Below are positions 28,973 through 35,648 of a stretch of 40,001 bases of DNA, piece by piece. How positions within the stretch are numbered: position 1 is the stretch's first letter; every line of letters begins with the position of its first letter. Source of the stretch: Bacteroidaceae bacterium (GTDB lineage: Bacteria > Bacteroidota > Bacteroidia > Bacteroidales > Bacteroidaceae); NCBI GenBank assembly GCA_017616445.1, contig JAFZYE010000012.1, positions 1-40,001 of the forward strand, written 5' to 3'. The notes beneath the pieces are model-generated. The model was not told where the DNA came from and did no database searches. It worked only from the letters and a program-made list of their open reading frames with translations. The translations under genes were made by a program, and so were the position numbers.

Positions 28973-30373
28973 ATGACGAAAGCGTTGAAAGAATTGTGGG
29001 ATGAGTGTGTTGAAATATTCAAAGACAATATAACTCCAAAACAGTTTGACACATGGTTTGCTTGCATTGAACCAAAGTCGTTCGACGGAAAGCTGCTGGT
29101 TTTAGCAGTTCCAAGCCGTTTTGTGTACGAACATCTTGAGGCGACCTATATTCATTTAATATATAAGGTAATCACCAGAGTTTTTGGAAAGGATGTCAAA
29201 CTCAGCTATGCGATACAAGAGATAGCGGGTAAGAAACCAGTCAACAGACCATCTGACGGCAATACCAACATACAGCAGCCCGTTAAGGCGAAAGCAGAAG
29301 CACCTGTTATCGATGTGATGACTCAGGTGACACCTGCCAGCGACCTTGACTCACGGCTGAATGCCAACTATACCTTTGCCAGTTTCATTGAGGGCGACAG
29401 CAACCGCTTGGCTCGCAGTGTGGGCGAAGCCATTGCCAAAGATCCCGCAAAGACCTTCAACCCTTTGTTTATCTATGGACCATCAGGATGTGGTAAGACC
29501 CACTTGGTGAATGCCATCGGTTGGGGCATCAAGCAGCAGCATCCGACACTGCGTGTGCTTTATCTGTCCGCACACCTGTTCCAGGTTCAGTATACAACAG
29601 CTGTTTGTCAGAACAAGCTCAACGATTTCATCGGATTCTATCAGTCCATCGATGTGCTGATTATCGATGACGTGCAGGAACTGTCGGGGCACTTGAAGAC
29701 TCAGAACACGTTCTTCCACATCTTCAACCACCTGCACCTTAATAATAAACAGATTATTCTGACGGCCGACCGCCCTCCAATCGATATTGTGGGTTTGGAA
29801 GAACGACTGCTCACACGTTTCAAGTGGGGACTTCAGGCAGAGATTGAGAAACCTACAAAGGCTTTGTGTCGCGCCATCCTTACTTATAAAGTGAAGAAAG
29901 ATGCTTTGCCAATACCTGCAAATGTCATCAACTACATCGCTGAGAAGGTGAATGGAAGCGTACGCGACCTGGAAGGTATCATCAACTCGCTGATGGCTCG
30001 CTCTACCATTTACAAGTGCGAGGTCAACATGAAGCTTGCCGATCAGATATTACCATGCTATATCAAGGTCGATACCCGTCCGCTGACCATCGACGACATC
30101 AAGAAGGGTGCATGCAAGTACTACCGCATCACAGAAACAGAACTCTGTTCACAGAGCCGTCGTCAGCCAGTCAACCAGATACGTCAGACCGTTGCCTATT
30201 TAGCCAGCACACTGACAGAACTGTCGAACATCCAGATTGGCGACAGCCTGGGAGGACGAACACATGCTACCATCCTGCATTCCATCCGACACATCAAGGG
30301 ACTTGCCGAGACCGATGCAGTGTTCCGTAAGGAACTGGAGGATCTGGAGGACGAAATCAAACGCAACAGATAA
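28973..30373 (+). CDS. dnaA: Chromosomal replication initiator protein DnaA
   Basis: 466 residues. Domain I (about 1-80) binds partners; the AAA+ domain has Walker A FIYGPSGCGKTHL (about 165-177) and Walker B LIIDDVQEL (about 228-236); domain IV ends with the DNA-binding signature LGGRTHATILHSIRHI. All normal. The next gene, nrdJ, follows after 31 nt, so replication start and dNTP supply may be co-expressed. Confidence 0.97.
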   Translation: MTKALKELWDECVEIFKDNITPKQFDTWFACIEPKSFDGKLLVLAVPSRFVYEHLEATYIHLIYKVITRVFGKDVKLSYAIQEIAGKKPVNRPSDGNTNIQQPVKAKAEAPVIDVMTQVTPASDLDSRLNANYTFASFIEGDSNRLARSVGEAIAKDPAKTFNPLFIYGPSGCGKTHLVNAIGWGIKQQHPTLRVLYLSAHLFQVQYTTAVCQNKLNDFIGFYQSIDVLIIDDVQELSGHLKTQNTFFHIFNHLHLNNKQIILTADRPPIDIVGLEERLLTRFKWGLQAEIEKPTKALCRAILTYKVKKDALPIPANVINYIAEKVNGSVRDLEGIINSLMARSTIYKCEVNMKLADQILPCYIKVDTRPLTIDDIKKGACKYYRITETELCSQSRRQPVNQIRQTVAYLASTLTELSNIQIGDSLGGRTHATILHSIRHIKGLAETDAVFRKELEDLEDEIKRNR

Positions 30374-30404
30374 TTTTTACATCATTCTCAATTACCAAAT
30401 AACA

Positions 30405-32957
30405 ATGGACACAAAAACCTATTCCTATGACGAGGCATTTGACGCTTCGTTACAATATTTCGATGGAGATGAATTGGCAGCTCGCGTATGGGTTAACAAG
30501 TATGCGATGAAAGACTCATTTGGCAATATCTACGAGCAGTCGCCTGCTGATATGCATTGGCGTATTGCAAACGAGATTGCGCGCATAGAAAACCAGTACA
30601 AGAATCCGATGTCGGCACAGGAGGTGTTCGACCTGCTCGACCATTTCCGTTACATTGTTCCGGCTGGCAGTCCAATGACAGGTATTGGGAACAACTACCA
30701 GGTGGCATCGCTCAGCAATTGTTTCGTGATTGGTCTTGACGGTTCTGCCGACAGCTATGGTGCTGTGATTAAGATTGACGAAGAGCAGGTTCAGCTGATG
30801 AAGCGTCGTGGTGGAGTAGGGCACGACCTCTCACACATCCGTCCTGCTGGAAGTCCTGTAAAGAATTCTGCCCTCACATCGACAGGTATCGTTCCGTTTA
30901 TGGAGCGTTACAGCAACTCAACACGTGAGGTGGCTCAGGAAGGCCGTCGTGGTGCATTGATGCTGTCTGTGTCCATTAAGCATCCAGATTCCGAAGCGTT
31001 TATCGACGCGAAGATGACCGAAGGTAAGGTGACGGGTGCCAATGTCAGTGTGCGCATCACGGACGAATTCATGAACGCAGCCGTCAACAACGAGATGTTC
31101 ATGCAGCAGTACCCCATCGATTCTGACAATCCTACCTTCCAGAAAGAGGTGGATGCCAGCCTGCTGTGGAAGAAGATTGTGCATAACGCATGGAAGAGTG
31201 CAGAGCCTGGCGTGCTGTTCTGGGACACCATCATCCGCGAGAGTGTGCCCGACTGCTATGCCGACCTTGGCTACAAGACCATCTCGACGAACCCTTGTGG
31301 CGAGATTCCGCTCTGTCCTTACGACAGCTGCCGCCTCTTGGCCATCAATCTCTATTCATACGTCGATAAGCCTTTCACGAAGGATGCTTCTTTCAATTTC
31401 GAGAAGTTCAAGGCTCATGTAGGGTACGCACAGCGTATCATGGACGACATCATCGACCTTGAGATTGAGAAGATACGACTCATTCAGGAGAAGATTGACA
31501 GCGATCCTGAAAGCGAGGAAATCAAGGCAAGCGAACGCAAGCTGTGGGATAAGATCTACAACAAGAGCAAGCAGGGACGTCGTACAGGTGTGGGCATCAC
31601 AGCTGAAGGCGATATGCTGGCAGCTCTTGGCCTGACCTACGGAACCCCCGAGGCCACTTATTTCTCTACCGAGGTACACAAGACCATAGCTGTTGAGGCC
31701 TATCGCAGCTCAGTAACGATGGCTAAGGAACGTGGTGCGTTTGAAATCTATGATGCCAAGCGCGAGGCAAACAACCCGTTTGTCAACCGCATCAAGAACG
31801 TCGATCCACAGCTTTATGACGATATGGTGAAGTACGGACGCCGTAACATCGCATGTCTCACCATAGCACCTACAGGTACCACCAGTCTGATGACACAGAC
31901 CACTTCTGGCATTGAGCCTGTCTTCATGCCAGTCTATAAGCGTCGCCGTAAGGTCAACCCCAACGATCCTAATGTACATGTCGATTTCGTCGATGAGACG
32001 GGTGATTCGTTCGAGGAGTATATCGTCTACCATCCTAAGTTCCTGACATGGATGAAAGTGAACGGAATCGATACTGAGAAGAAGTACACCCAAGAGGAGA
32101 TTGATGCACTCGTGCAGCGTTCACCTTATTATAAGGCAACGGCAAATGATGTGAACTGGATGGAGAAAGTCAAGATGCAGGGAGCCATACAGAAATGGGT
32201 CGATCACTCCATCTCTGTCACCATCAACCTACCAAACGATGTCAGCGAGGAACTTGTCGGACAACTCTACATCGAGGCATGGAAGAGTGGCTGTAAAGGC
32301 TGTACCGTCTATCGTGACGGAAGCCGTAGTGGGGTACTTATCTCCACCAAGAGCGATGGAGCCAACAAGAAGAAGGAGAACGAGGAAGTCAATTGTCCGC
32401 CACCAGTAGTGACAGAAGTACGCCCAAAGAGTCTCGAGTGCGATGTCGTTCGCTTCCAGAACAACAAAGAGAAGTGGGTCGCTTTCGTCGGACTGCTCGA
32501 CGGCTATCCTTACGAAATCTTTACAGGTGTGCTCGACGACGAAGACGGAATCGCACTGCCTAAGACCGTATCCAAGGGACATATCATCAAGAATTTCGAT
32601 GAGAACGGAGTCAAGCGCTACGACTTCCAGTTCGAGAACCGCCGTGGCTACAAGACCACCATCGAAGGACTCTCTGAGCGATTCAACAAGGAGTATTGGA
32701 ACTACGCCAAACTCATCAGCGGTGTGCTTCGCTACCGTATGCCGCTCACCAATGTCATCAAACTCGTTGGTTCACTGCAGCTCGAGAGCGAAAGCATCAA
32801 TACCTGGAAGAACGGTGTGGAGCGTGCCTTGAAGAAATACGTGCAGGACGGCACCAAGGCAGCCGGACAGGTATGTCCTAACTGCGGACAGGAAACCCTC
32901 GTCTATCAGGAGGGATGCCTCATCTGCACCAACTGTGGACACTCACGATGTGGATAG
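30405..32957 (+). CDS. nrdJ: Adenosylcobalamin-dependent (class II) ribonucleoside-diphosphate reductase
   Basis: 850 residues from ATG 30405; an in-frame upstream start at 30237 lies wholly inside dnaA and is rejected. It reduces ribonucleotides using a B12 radical. The barrel contains the class II pattern with SLSNCFVIG, RRGGVGHDLS, TNPCGEIPL (about residue 296) and ACLTIAPTGTTSL, a TSCPD-type region with CKGCTVYRDGSR, and a C-terminal zinc ribbon (CPNCGQ...CLICTNCGHSRCG). The upstream gap is too short for a B12 riboswitch. Confidence 0.94.
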   Translation: MDTKTYSYDEAFDASLQYFDGDELAARVWVNKYAMKDSFGNIYEQSPADMHWRIANEIARIENQYKNPMSAQEVFDLLDHFRYIVPAGSPMTGIGNNYQVASLSNCFVIGLDGSADSYGAVIKIDEEQVQLMKRRGGVGHDLSHIRPAGSPVKNSALTSTGIVPFMERYSNSTREVAQEGRRGALMLSVSIKHPDSEAFIDAKMTEGKVTGANVSVRITDEFMNAAVNNEMFMQQYPIDSDNPTFQKEVDASLLWKKIVHNAWKSAEPGVLFWDTIIRESVPDCYADLGYKTISTNPCGEIPLCPYDSCRLLAINLYSYVDKPFTKDASFNFEKFKAHVGYAQRIMDDIIDLEIEKIRLIQEKIDSDPESEEIKASERKLWDKIYNKSKQGRRTGVGITAEGDMLAALGLTYGTPEATYFSTEVHKTIAVEAYRSSVTMAKERGAFEIYDAKREANNPFVNRIKNVDPQLYDDMVKYGRRNIACLTIAPTGTTSLMTQTTSGIEPVFMPVYKRRRKVNPNDPNVHVDFVDETGDSFEEYIVYHPKFLTWMKVNGIDTEKKYTQEEIDALVQRSPYYKATANDVNWMEKVKMQGAIQKWVDHSISVTINLPNDVSEELVGQLYIEAWKSGCKGCTVYRDGSRSGVLISTKSDGANKKKENEEVNCPPPVVTEVRPKSLECDVVRFQNNKEKWVAFVGLLDGYPYEIFTGVLDDEDGIALPKTVSKGHIIKNFDENGVKRYDFQFENRRGYKTTIEGLSERFNKEYWNYAKLISGVLRYRMPLTNVIKLVGSLQLESESINTWKNGVERALKKYVQDGTKAAGQVCPNCGQETLVYQEGCLICTNCGHSRCG

Positions 32958-32961
32958 TCTC

Positions 32962-33324
32962 ATGAAAATAACTCTCAATTCCATACGCCTCTTTGCCTAT
33001 CACGGCGTGATGCCCCAAGAGCAAGTAGTAGGAGACTGGTACACCGTCAATCTCCAACTTGTTGTGCCCGATGAGTCAGCCACCCGCTCCGACCGACTCA
33101 CCGATACCGTTGACTATTCCAAGGTGTTCGACCTCGTGAAGCAGGAAATGCAGATTCCCTCGAAGCTTATGGAACATGTTTGTGGACGCATCTGTCGAGC
33201 CATCCTCCAGCAGTTCTCATGTGTGGACGAGGTCACCATCTCCATCATCAAACAAAACCCACCCATCGGAGCTGAGTGTGGAGGATGTGGTGTGGAACTG
33301 ACACAGAAAAGGCGAGATTCATAA
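32962..33324 (+). CDS. folB: Dihydroneopterin aldolase
   Basis: 120 residues from ATG 32962, 4 nt after the nrdJ stop; the longer frame from 32935 overlaps nrdJ. Folate pathway enzyme (dihydroneopterin to hydroxymethyl-dihydropterin). It shows the FolB pattern FAYHGVMPQEQ with the catalytic Glu, DTVDYSKVF, LMEHV, and the C-terminal strand TISIIKQNPPIG with the active-site Lys. The last six residues (QKRRDS) are encoded by the left copy of a 17-bp direct repeat, which marks the edge of an accessory island. Confidence 0.9.
   Translation: MKITLNSIRLFAYHGVMPQEQVVGDWYTVNLQLVVPDESATRSDRLTDTVDYSKVFDLVKQEMQIPSKLMEHVCGRICRAILQQFSCVDEVTISIIKQNPPIGAECGGCGVELTQKRRDS
33305..33321 (+). repeat. Left direct repeat of the 6-kb island (17 bp)
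   Basis: AGAAAAGGCGAGATTCA, identical to 39336-39352. It forms the end of folB; the stop codon TAA follows at 33322. Confidence 0.8.
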
Positions 33325-33335
33325 AAATTTTTTTC

Positions 33336-33612
33336 AAAAATTTCTTTTTGCCTACATGCCTACATTCATAAGGGCGAAAAAACTTAGTACAGGTAGCTGC
33401 AAGGGTGAATATAGCTTGGCCTGAGCCTACACAAAGCCTACATAAAGCCTACATTATACCTACATTTTTTCTGCATGATTATGATGCTTTTGGTATGTAG
33501 ACTTTATGTAGGCTTTGTGTAGGCTTTGTGTAGGCTGAAAACTTTGTAACTTTCAGTAACACAATTAGATATGGCGATTTTATGTAGGCATGTAGGCAAA
33601 TCCAAAATTTTC
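33336..33612. repeat. Nested inverted array of GCCTACAT octamers
   Basis: Outer arms GCCTACATGCCTACAT (33350-33365) and ATGTAGGCATGTAGGC (33582-33597) are exact inverted copies, with T-rich/A-rich flanks that also match. Inner arms 33424-33465 and 33492-33536 each hold three to four GCCTACA-type units and pair over more than 30 bp with few mismatches. The loop centre is AT-rich. Confidence 0.88.
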
Positions 33613-33653
33613 TAGGAACTTTTTTCATTTTTTCAAAGAAGTTTTTTCTTTTT

Positions 33654-33728
33654 TTCCTTGATTACAGCTGCTTTTTTCCTTGATTATCGTTGTCGTGTTC
33701 CTTGATTGCGGAAGCCGTGTTCCTTGAT
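33654..33728 (+). repeat. TTCCTTGAT repeated four times at exactly 22 bp
   Basis: Copies start at 33654, 33676, 33698 and 33720. The nine-base core is identical in all; the remaining 13 bases of each unit vary (a G-rich CGTG end is shared by two). The exact 22-bp spacing is two helical turns, so all copies face the same side of DNA. Confidence 0.9.
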
Positions 33729-33785
33729 CCATTCGTAATGCTAACGTACCGCATGGTGTTTTTGTTTTTTTTCTCCGTAGAGCAT

Positions 33786-33816
33786 TTAATATTTTTGTCT
33801 GCAGGCTTTTTTATTT
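33786..33816 (+). repeat. Imperfect repeat shared with 39266-39297
   Basis: TTAATATTTTTGTCT then GCAGGCTTTTTTATTT; the right-hand copy at 39266-39297 differs by a few bases in the middle. Similarity continues weakly downstream (TGTGACC-like). Confidence 0.65.
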
Positions 33817-33964
33817 CTGTGCAATCTGTGCTTATCTGTGTGACCTAATAGTATTCAGCCTGAATTCCCAACGTTTGGAGCCTGAATTTGAAGTGTATGC
33901 AGGCTTGATACACTTTGTATGTAGGCTTAATACTCCAGCCAGTTGCTTCCGAGAGGTGCTTTTT

Positions 33965-34033
33965 GTAAACCTTAGGGTTTGCACTTGTTAACCCTAGGCT
34001 TTGCAATTGCTAACCTTAGGGTTCGCAAATTCA
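33965..34033 (+). repeat. AACCYTAGGGTTTGCA repeated three times at exactly 22 bp
   Basis: Units start at 33968 (AACCTTAGGGTTTGCA), 33990 (AACCCTAGGCTTTGCA) and 34012 (AACCTTAGGGTTCGCA). A degenerate fourth (AGCCCCTTAG) follows about 22 bp later. The core resembles the arms of the inverted repeat at 25446-25485. Confidence 0.85.
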
Positions 34034-34162
34034 GCCCCTTAGTCTCGCTCGGATCTCGCGCATCACTTGCTCGAATCCAACGAATCTTTCATGCTATTCG
34101 TAAGATTTATATGATTCATGTTTGTCTTATCCGTAATTCCTGCCGCCATTAAGCAGAAGTGA

Positions 34163-34341
34163 TGTCGGCATGTAAAATGTAGGCTGTAGGTGTTTCTAAT
34201 AGATATTTCCTTAATAATGCCGACATGCCGACATTATTTTTATAAACTATATATATTTTATTTTTTTTATTATTACCTTTTTTAATTTTTTTTATATATA
34301 GTTTTGATTTTTAATGTCTGCATGTCGGCAATGTCGGCATT
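34163..34341. repeat. Inverted array of GCCGACAT octamers
   Basis: TGTCGGCA at 34163-34170; tandem GCCGACATGCCGACAT at 34219-34234; inverted ATGTCTGCATGTCGGC and ATGTCGGCAT at 34314-34340. Between the two arms lies about 80 bp of nearly pure A/T with a second inverted pair (ACTATATATA and TATATATAGT). The octamer differs from the 33.4-kb array at one base. Confidence 0.85.
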
Positions 34342-34380
34342 TGATAGAGTTGTATGTGTCTATTATGCTGAATTCAAATG

Positions 34381-34412
34381 CAAAGATACAAAATAAATCC
34401 CTCATTTCCAAA
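34381..34412 (-). promoter_or_regulatory. Leftward Bacteroidota promoter facing no gene
   Basis: On the minus strand TTTG (34412-34409), 20 bp, TATCTTTG (34388-34381). The next 1 kb in its direction has no ORF, only the repeat arrays. Confidence 0.65.
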
Positions 34413-34447
34413 TTATTTAGGACTTTTCTGCTTTTTCCCCAAAAAGT

Positions 34448-34478
34448 TTTGTCGTTTCAAATATATATCGTACTTTTG
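34448..34478 (+). promoter_or_regulatory. Rightward Bacteroidota promoter for dinD
   Basis: TTTG at 34448-34451, 19 bp, TACTTTTG at 34471-34478. It predicts a leader of about 250 nt before dinD, containing two tiny ORFs and the direct repeat at 34645. Confidence 0.82.
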
Positions 34479-34644
34479 TAAATGGAAAATACCAATAGCT
34501 AGATATGGTAAAGATAAAAGCACGCGAGAGCTAGAATGGTGAATACAAGAGTAAAAACTAGTTTAATGTGTGGGCTCTGATAAGACTGGTCATTGGGAAG
34601 TAATCAACTATGGTCAAACATGAATCATGACATCTGAACCCATC

Positions 34645-34680
34645 AGTAGGCTTATACCTTCGAAGATAGCTCGTAGATGG
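34645..34680 (+). repeat. Direct repeat upstream of dinD
   Basis: Starts AGTAGGCTTATACCTTCGAA and ends GATAGCTCGTAGATGG. A near-copy sits at 35565-35601, at the end of dinD, in the same orientation (about 31 of 37 positions alike). Confidence 0.82.
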
Positions 34681-34738
34681 TTCGTAGATGAAAAAAGGAA
34701 GAAAGATATAACAACCAGAAAAGAAATGATTCTAAGAT

Positions 34739-35569
34739 ATGAAGAAAGAAGAAATAATGGCTCTGTTTAAGAGTTACGAAGAGGCGGTTTGCAAGATAGA
34801 TGAGACAGAATGTTGGAGTGCACGTAGTTTGTGCTCATTGTTCGGGTACACCCAATGGCGCAATTTCAATAATGTAATCGATAAGGCGAAAGAGGCTTGC
34901 AACAATGCAGGACAGTCGCTTTCAGACCATTTTGCTGACGTCAGCAAAATGGTCAATCTGGGTTCTGGATCTGAACGCGAAATCGATGATGTGATGCTCA
35001 CTCGCTATGCTTGCTATCTCGTGGCACAGAACGGAGATCCACGTAAGCCGCAGATAGCCTTCGCTCAGACGTACTTTGCAGTGCAGACACGTAAAGCAGA
35101 ATTGATTGAGCAACGCCTGTTGGAGGTGGAGCGTGTAAAAGCACGTGCAAAACTGCAGGCAACAGAAAAGAAACTCTCAGGCATTCTTTATGAACGTGGC
35201 GTTAACGACCAGACCTTCGCCGTCATTCGTTCAAAGGGAGACCAGGCGCTGTTCCGTCTCAGCACCAATTTGATGAAACGCAAGATGGGTATGCCGCAAA
35301 GTCGTCCTTTGGCCGACTTCCTACCAACTATCAGCATCAAAGCAAAGGACTTTGCCGCTGAGATGACCAGCGTGAATGTGCAAGCCAAAGACCTTCATGG
35401 TGAAGTATCTATCACCAAAGAACATGTAGATAATAACGCTGCCGTCCGCAAGATGTTGACTGAGCGCGGCATTATTCCCGAAGACCTGCCAGCCGCTGAG
35501 GATGTAAAAAAGGTGGAGCGCAGATTGGCTAGTGAAGAGAAGAAGATGCTGGGAAAGAAGAAAAAGTAG
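34739..35569 (+). CDS. dinD: DinD-like DNA-damage-inducible protein
   Basis: 276 residues, similar to E. coli DinD (274). DinD acts on RecA filaments during the SOS response. Visible: the N-terminal BRO/KilA-like half with [18 protein letters not shown], the family motif [44 protein letters not shown], and the second half with [12 protein letters not shown]. The C-terminus is Lys-rich. A perfect 30-bp palindrome lies in the codons for [10 protein letters not shown]. Flanked on both sides by the same direct repeat. No SOS box could be recognised. Confidence 0.88.
   Translation: MKKEEIMALFKSYEEAVCKIDETECWSARSLCSLFGYTQWRNFNNVIDKAKEACNNAGQSLSDHFADVSKMVNLGSGSEREIDDVMLTRYACYLVAQNGDPRKPQIAFAQTYFAVQTRKAELIEQRLLEVERVKARAKLQATEKKLSGILYERGVNDQTFAVIRSKGDQALFRLSTNLMKRKMGMPQSRPLADFLPTISIKAKDFAAEMTSVNVQAKDLHGEVSITKEHVDNNAAVRKMLTERGIIPEDLPAAEDVKKVERRLASEEKKMLGKKKK
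34925..34954. repeat. Perfect 30-bp palindrome inside dinD
   Basis: GACCATTTTGCTGAC (34925-34939) is followed with no spacer by its exact reverse complement (34940-34954), centred on GACGTC. It encodes part of the conserved DinD motif. Confidence 0.95.
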
Positions 35570-35601
35570 GGCTTATACCCTCGGAGATAGCTCGAAGATG
35601 G
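35565..35601 (+). repeat. Direct repeat downstream of dinD, upstream of the helicase gene
   Basis: Starts AGTAGGGCTTATACCCTCGG and ends GATAGCTCGAAGATGG; matches 34645-34680. The dinD stop codon (TAG, 35567-35569) is inside it. Confidence 0.82.
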
Positions 35602-35648
35602 ATTAAGAGAGCTAGAATCAAGTTGAGCAATTATACTTATAACAAGAT

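Larger units (their letters stand above)
33325..34738. other. 1.4-kb ORF-less, repeat-packed region
   Basis: No open frame of 60 codons or more on either strand. The region is AT-rich and holds an inverted octamer array (33336-33612), a 22-bp periodic repeat (33654-33728), a segment similar to the island's right end (33786-33816), a second 22-bp periodic repeat (33965-34033), another inverted octamer array (34163-34341) and a divergent promoter pair (34381-34478). The last 250 bp is a long 5' leader for dinD. Confidence 0.8.

Noticed and set aside
30374-30404. B12 riboswitch ahead of the class II RNR
   Set aside because: Only 31 nt lie between dnaA and nrdJ, too short for a cobalamin riboswitch.
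33350-34341. Repeat arrays as CRISPR
   Set aside because: Units are 8-22 bp, inverted or with 13-bp degenerate spacing; no 24-40 bp identical repeats with unique spacers and no cas genes.
34482-34530. Tiny ORFs in the dinD leader as an attenuation peptide
   Set aside because: Six and nine codons, no amino-acid bias and no terminator nearby.
34479-34738. SOS operator for dinD
   Set aside because: I could not recognise a LexA-type box, and the Bacteroidota consensus is not certain to me.
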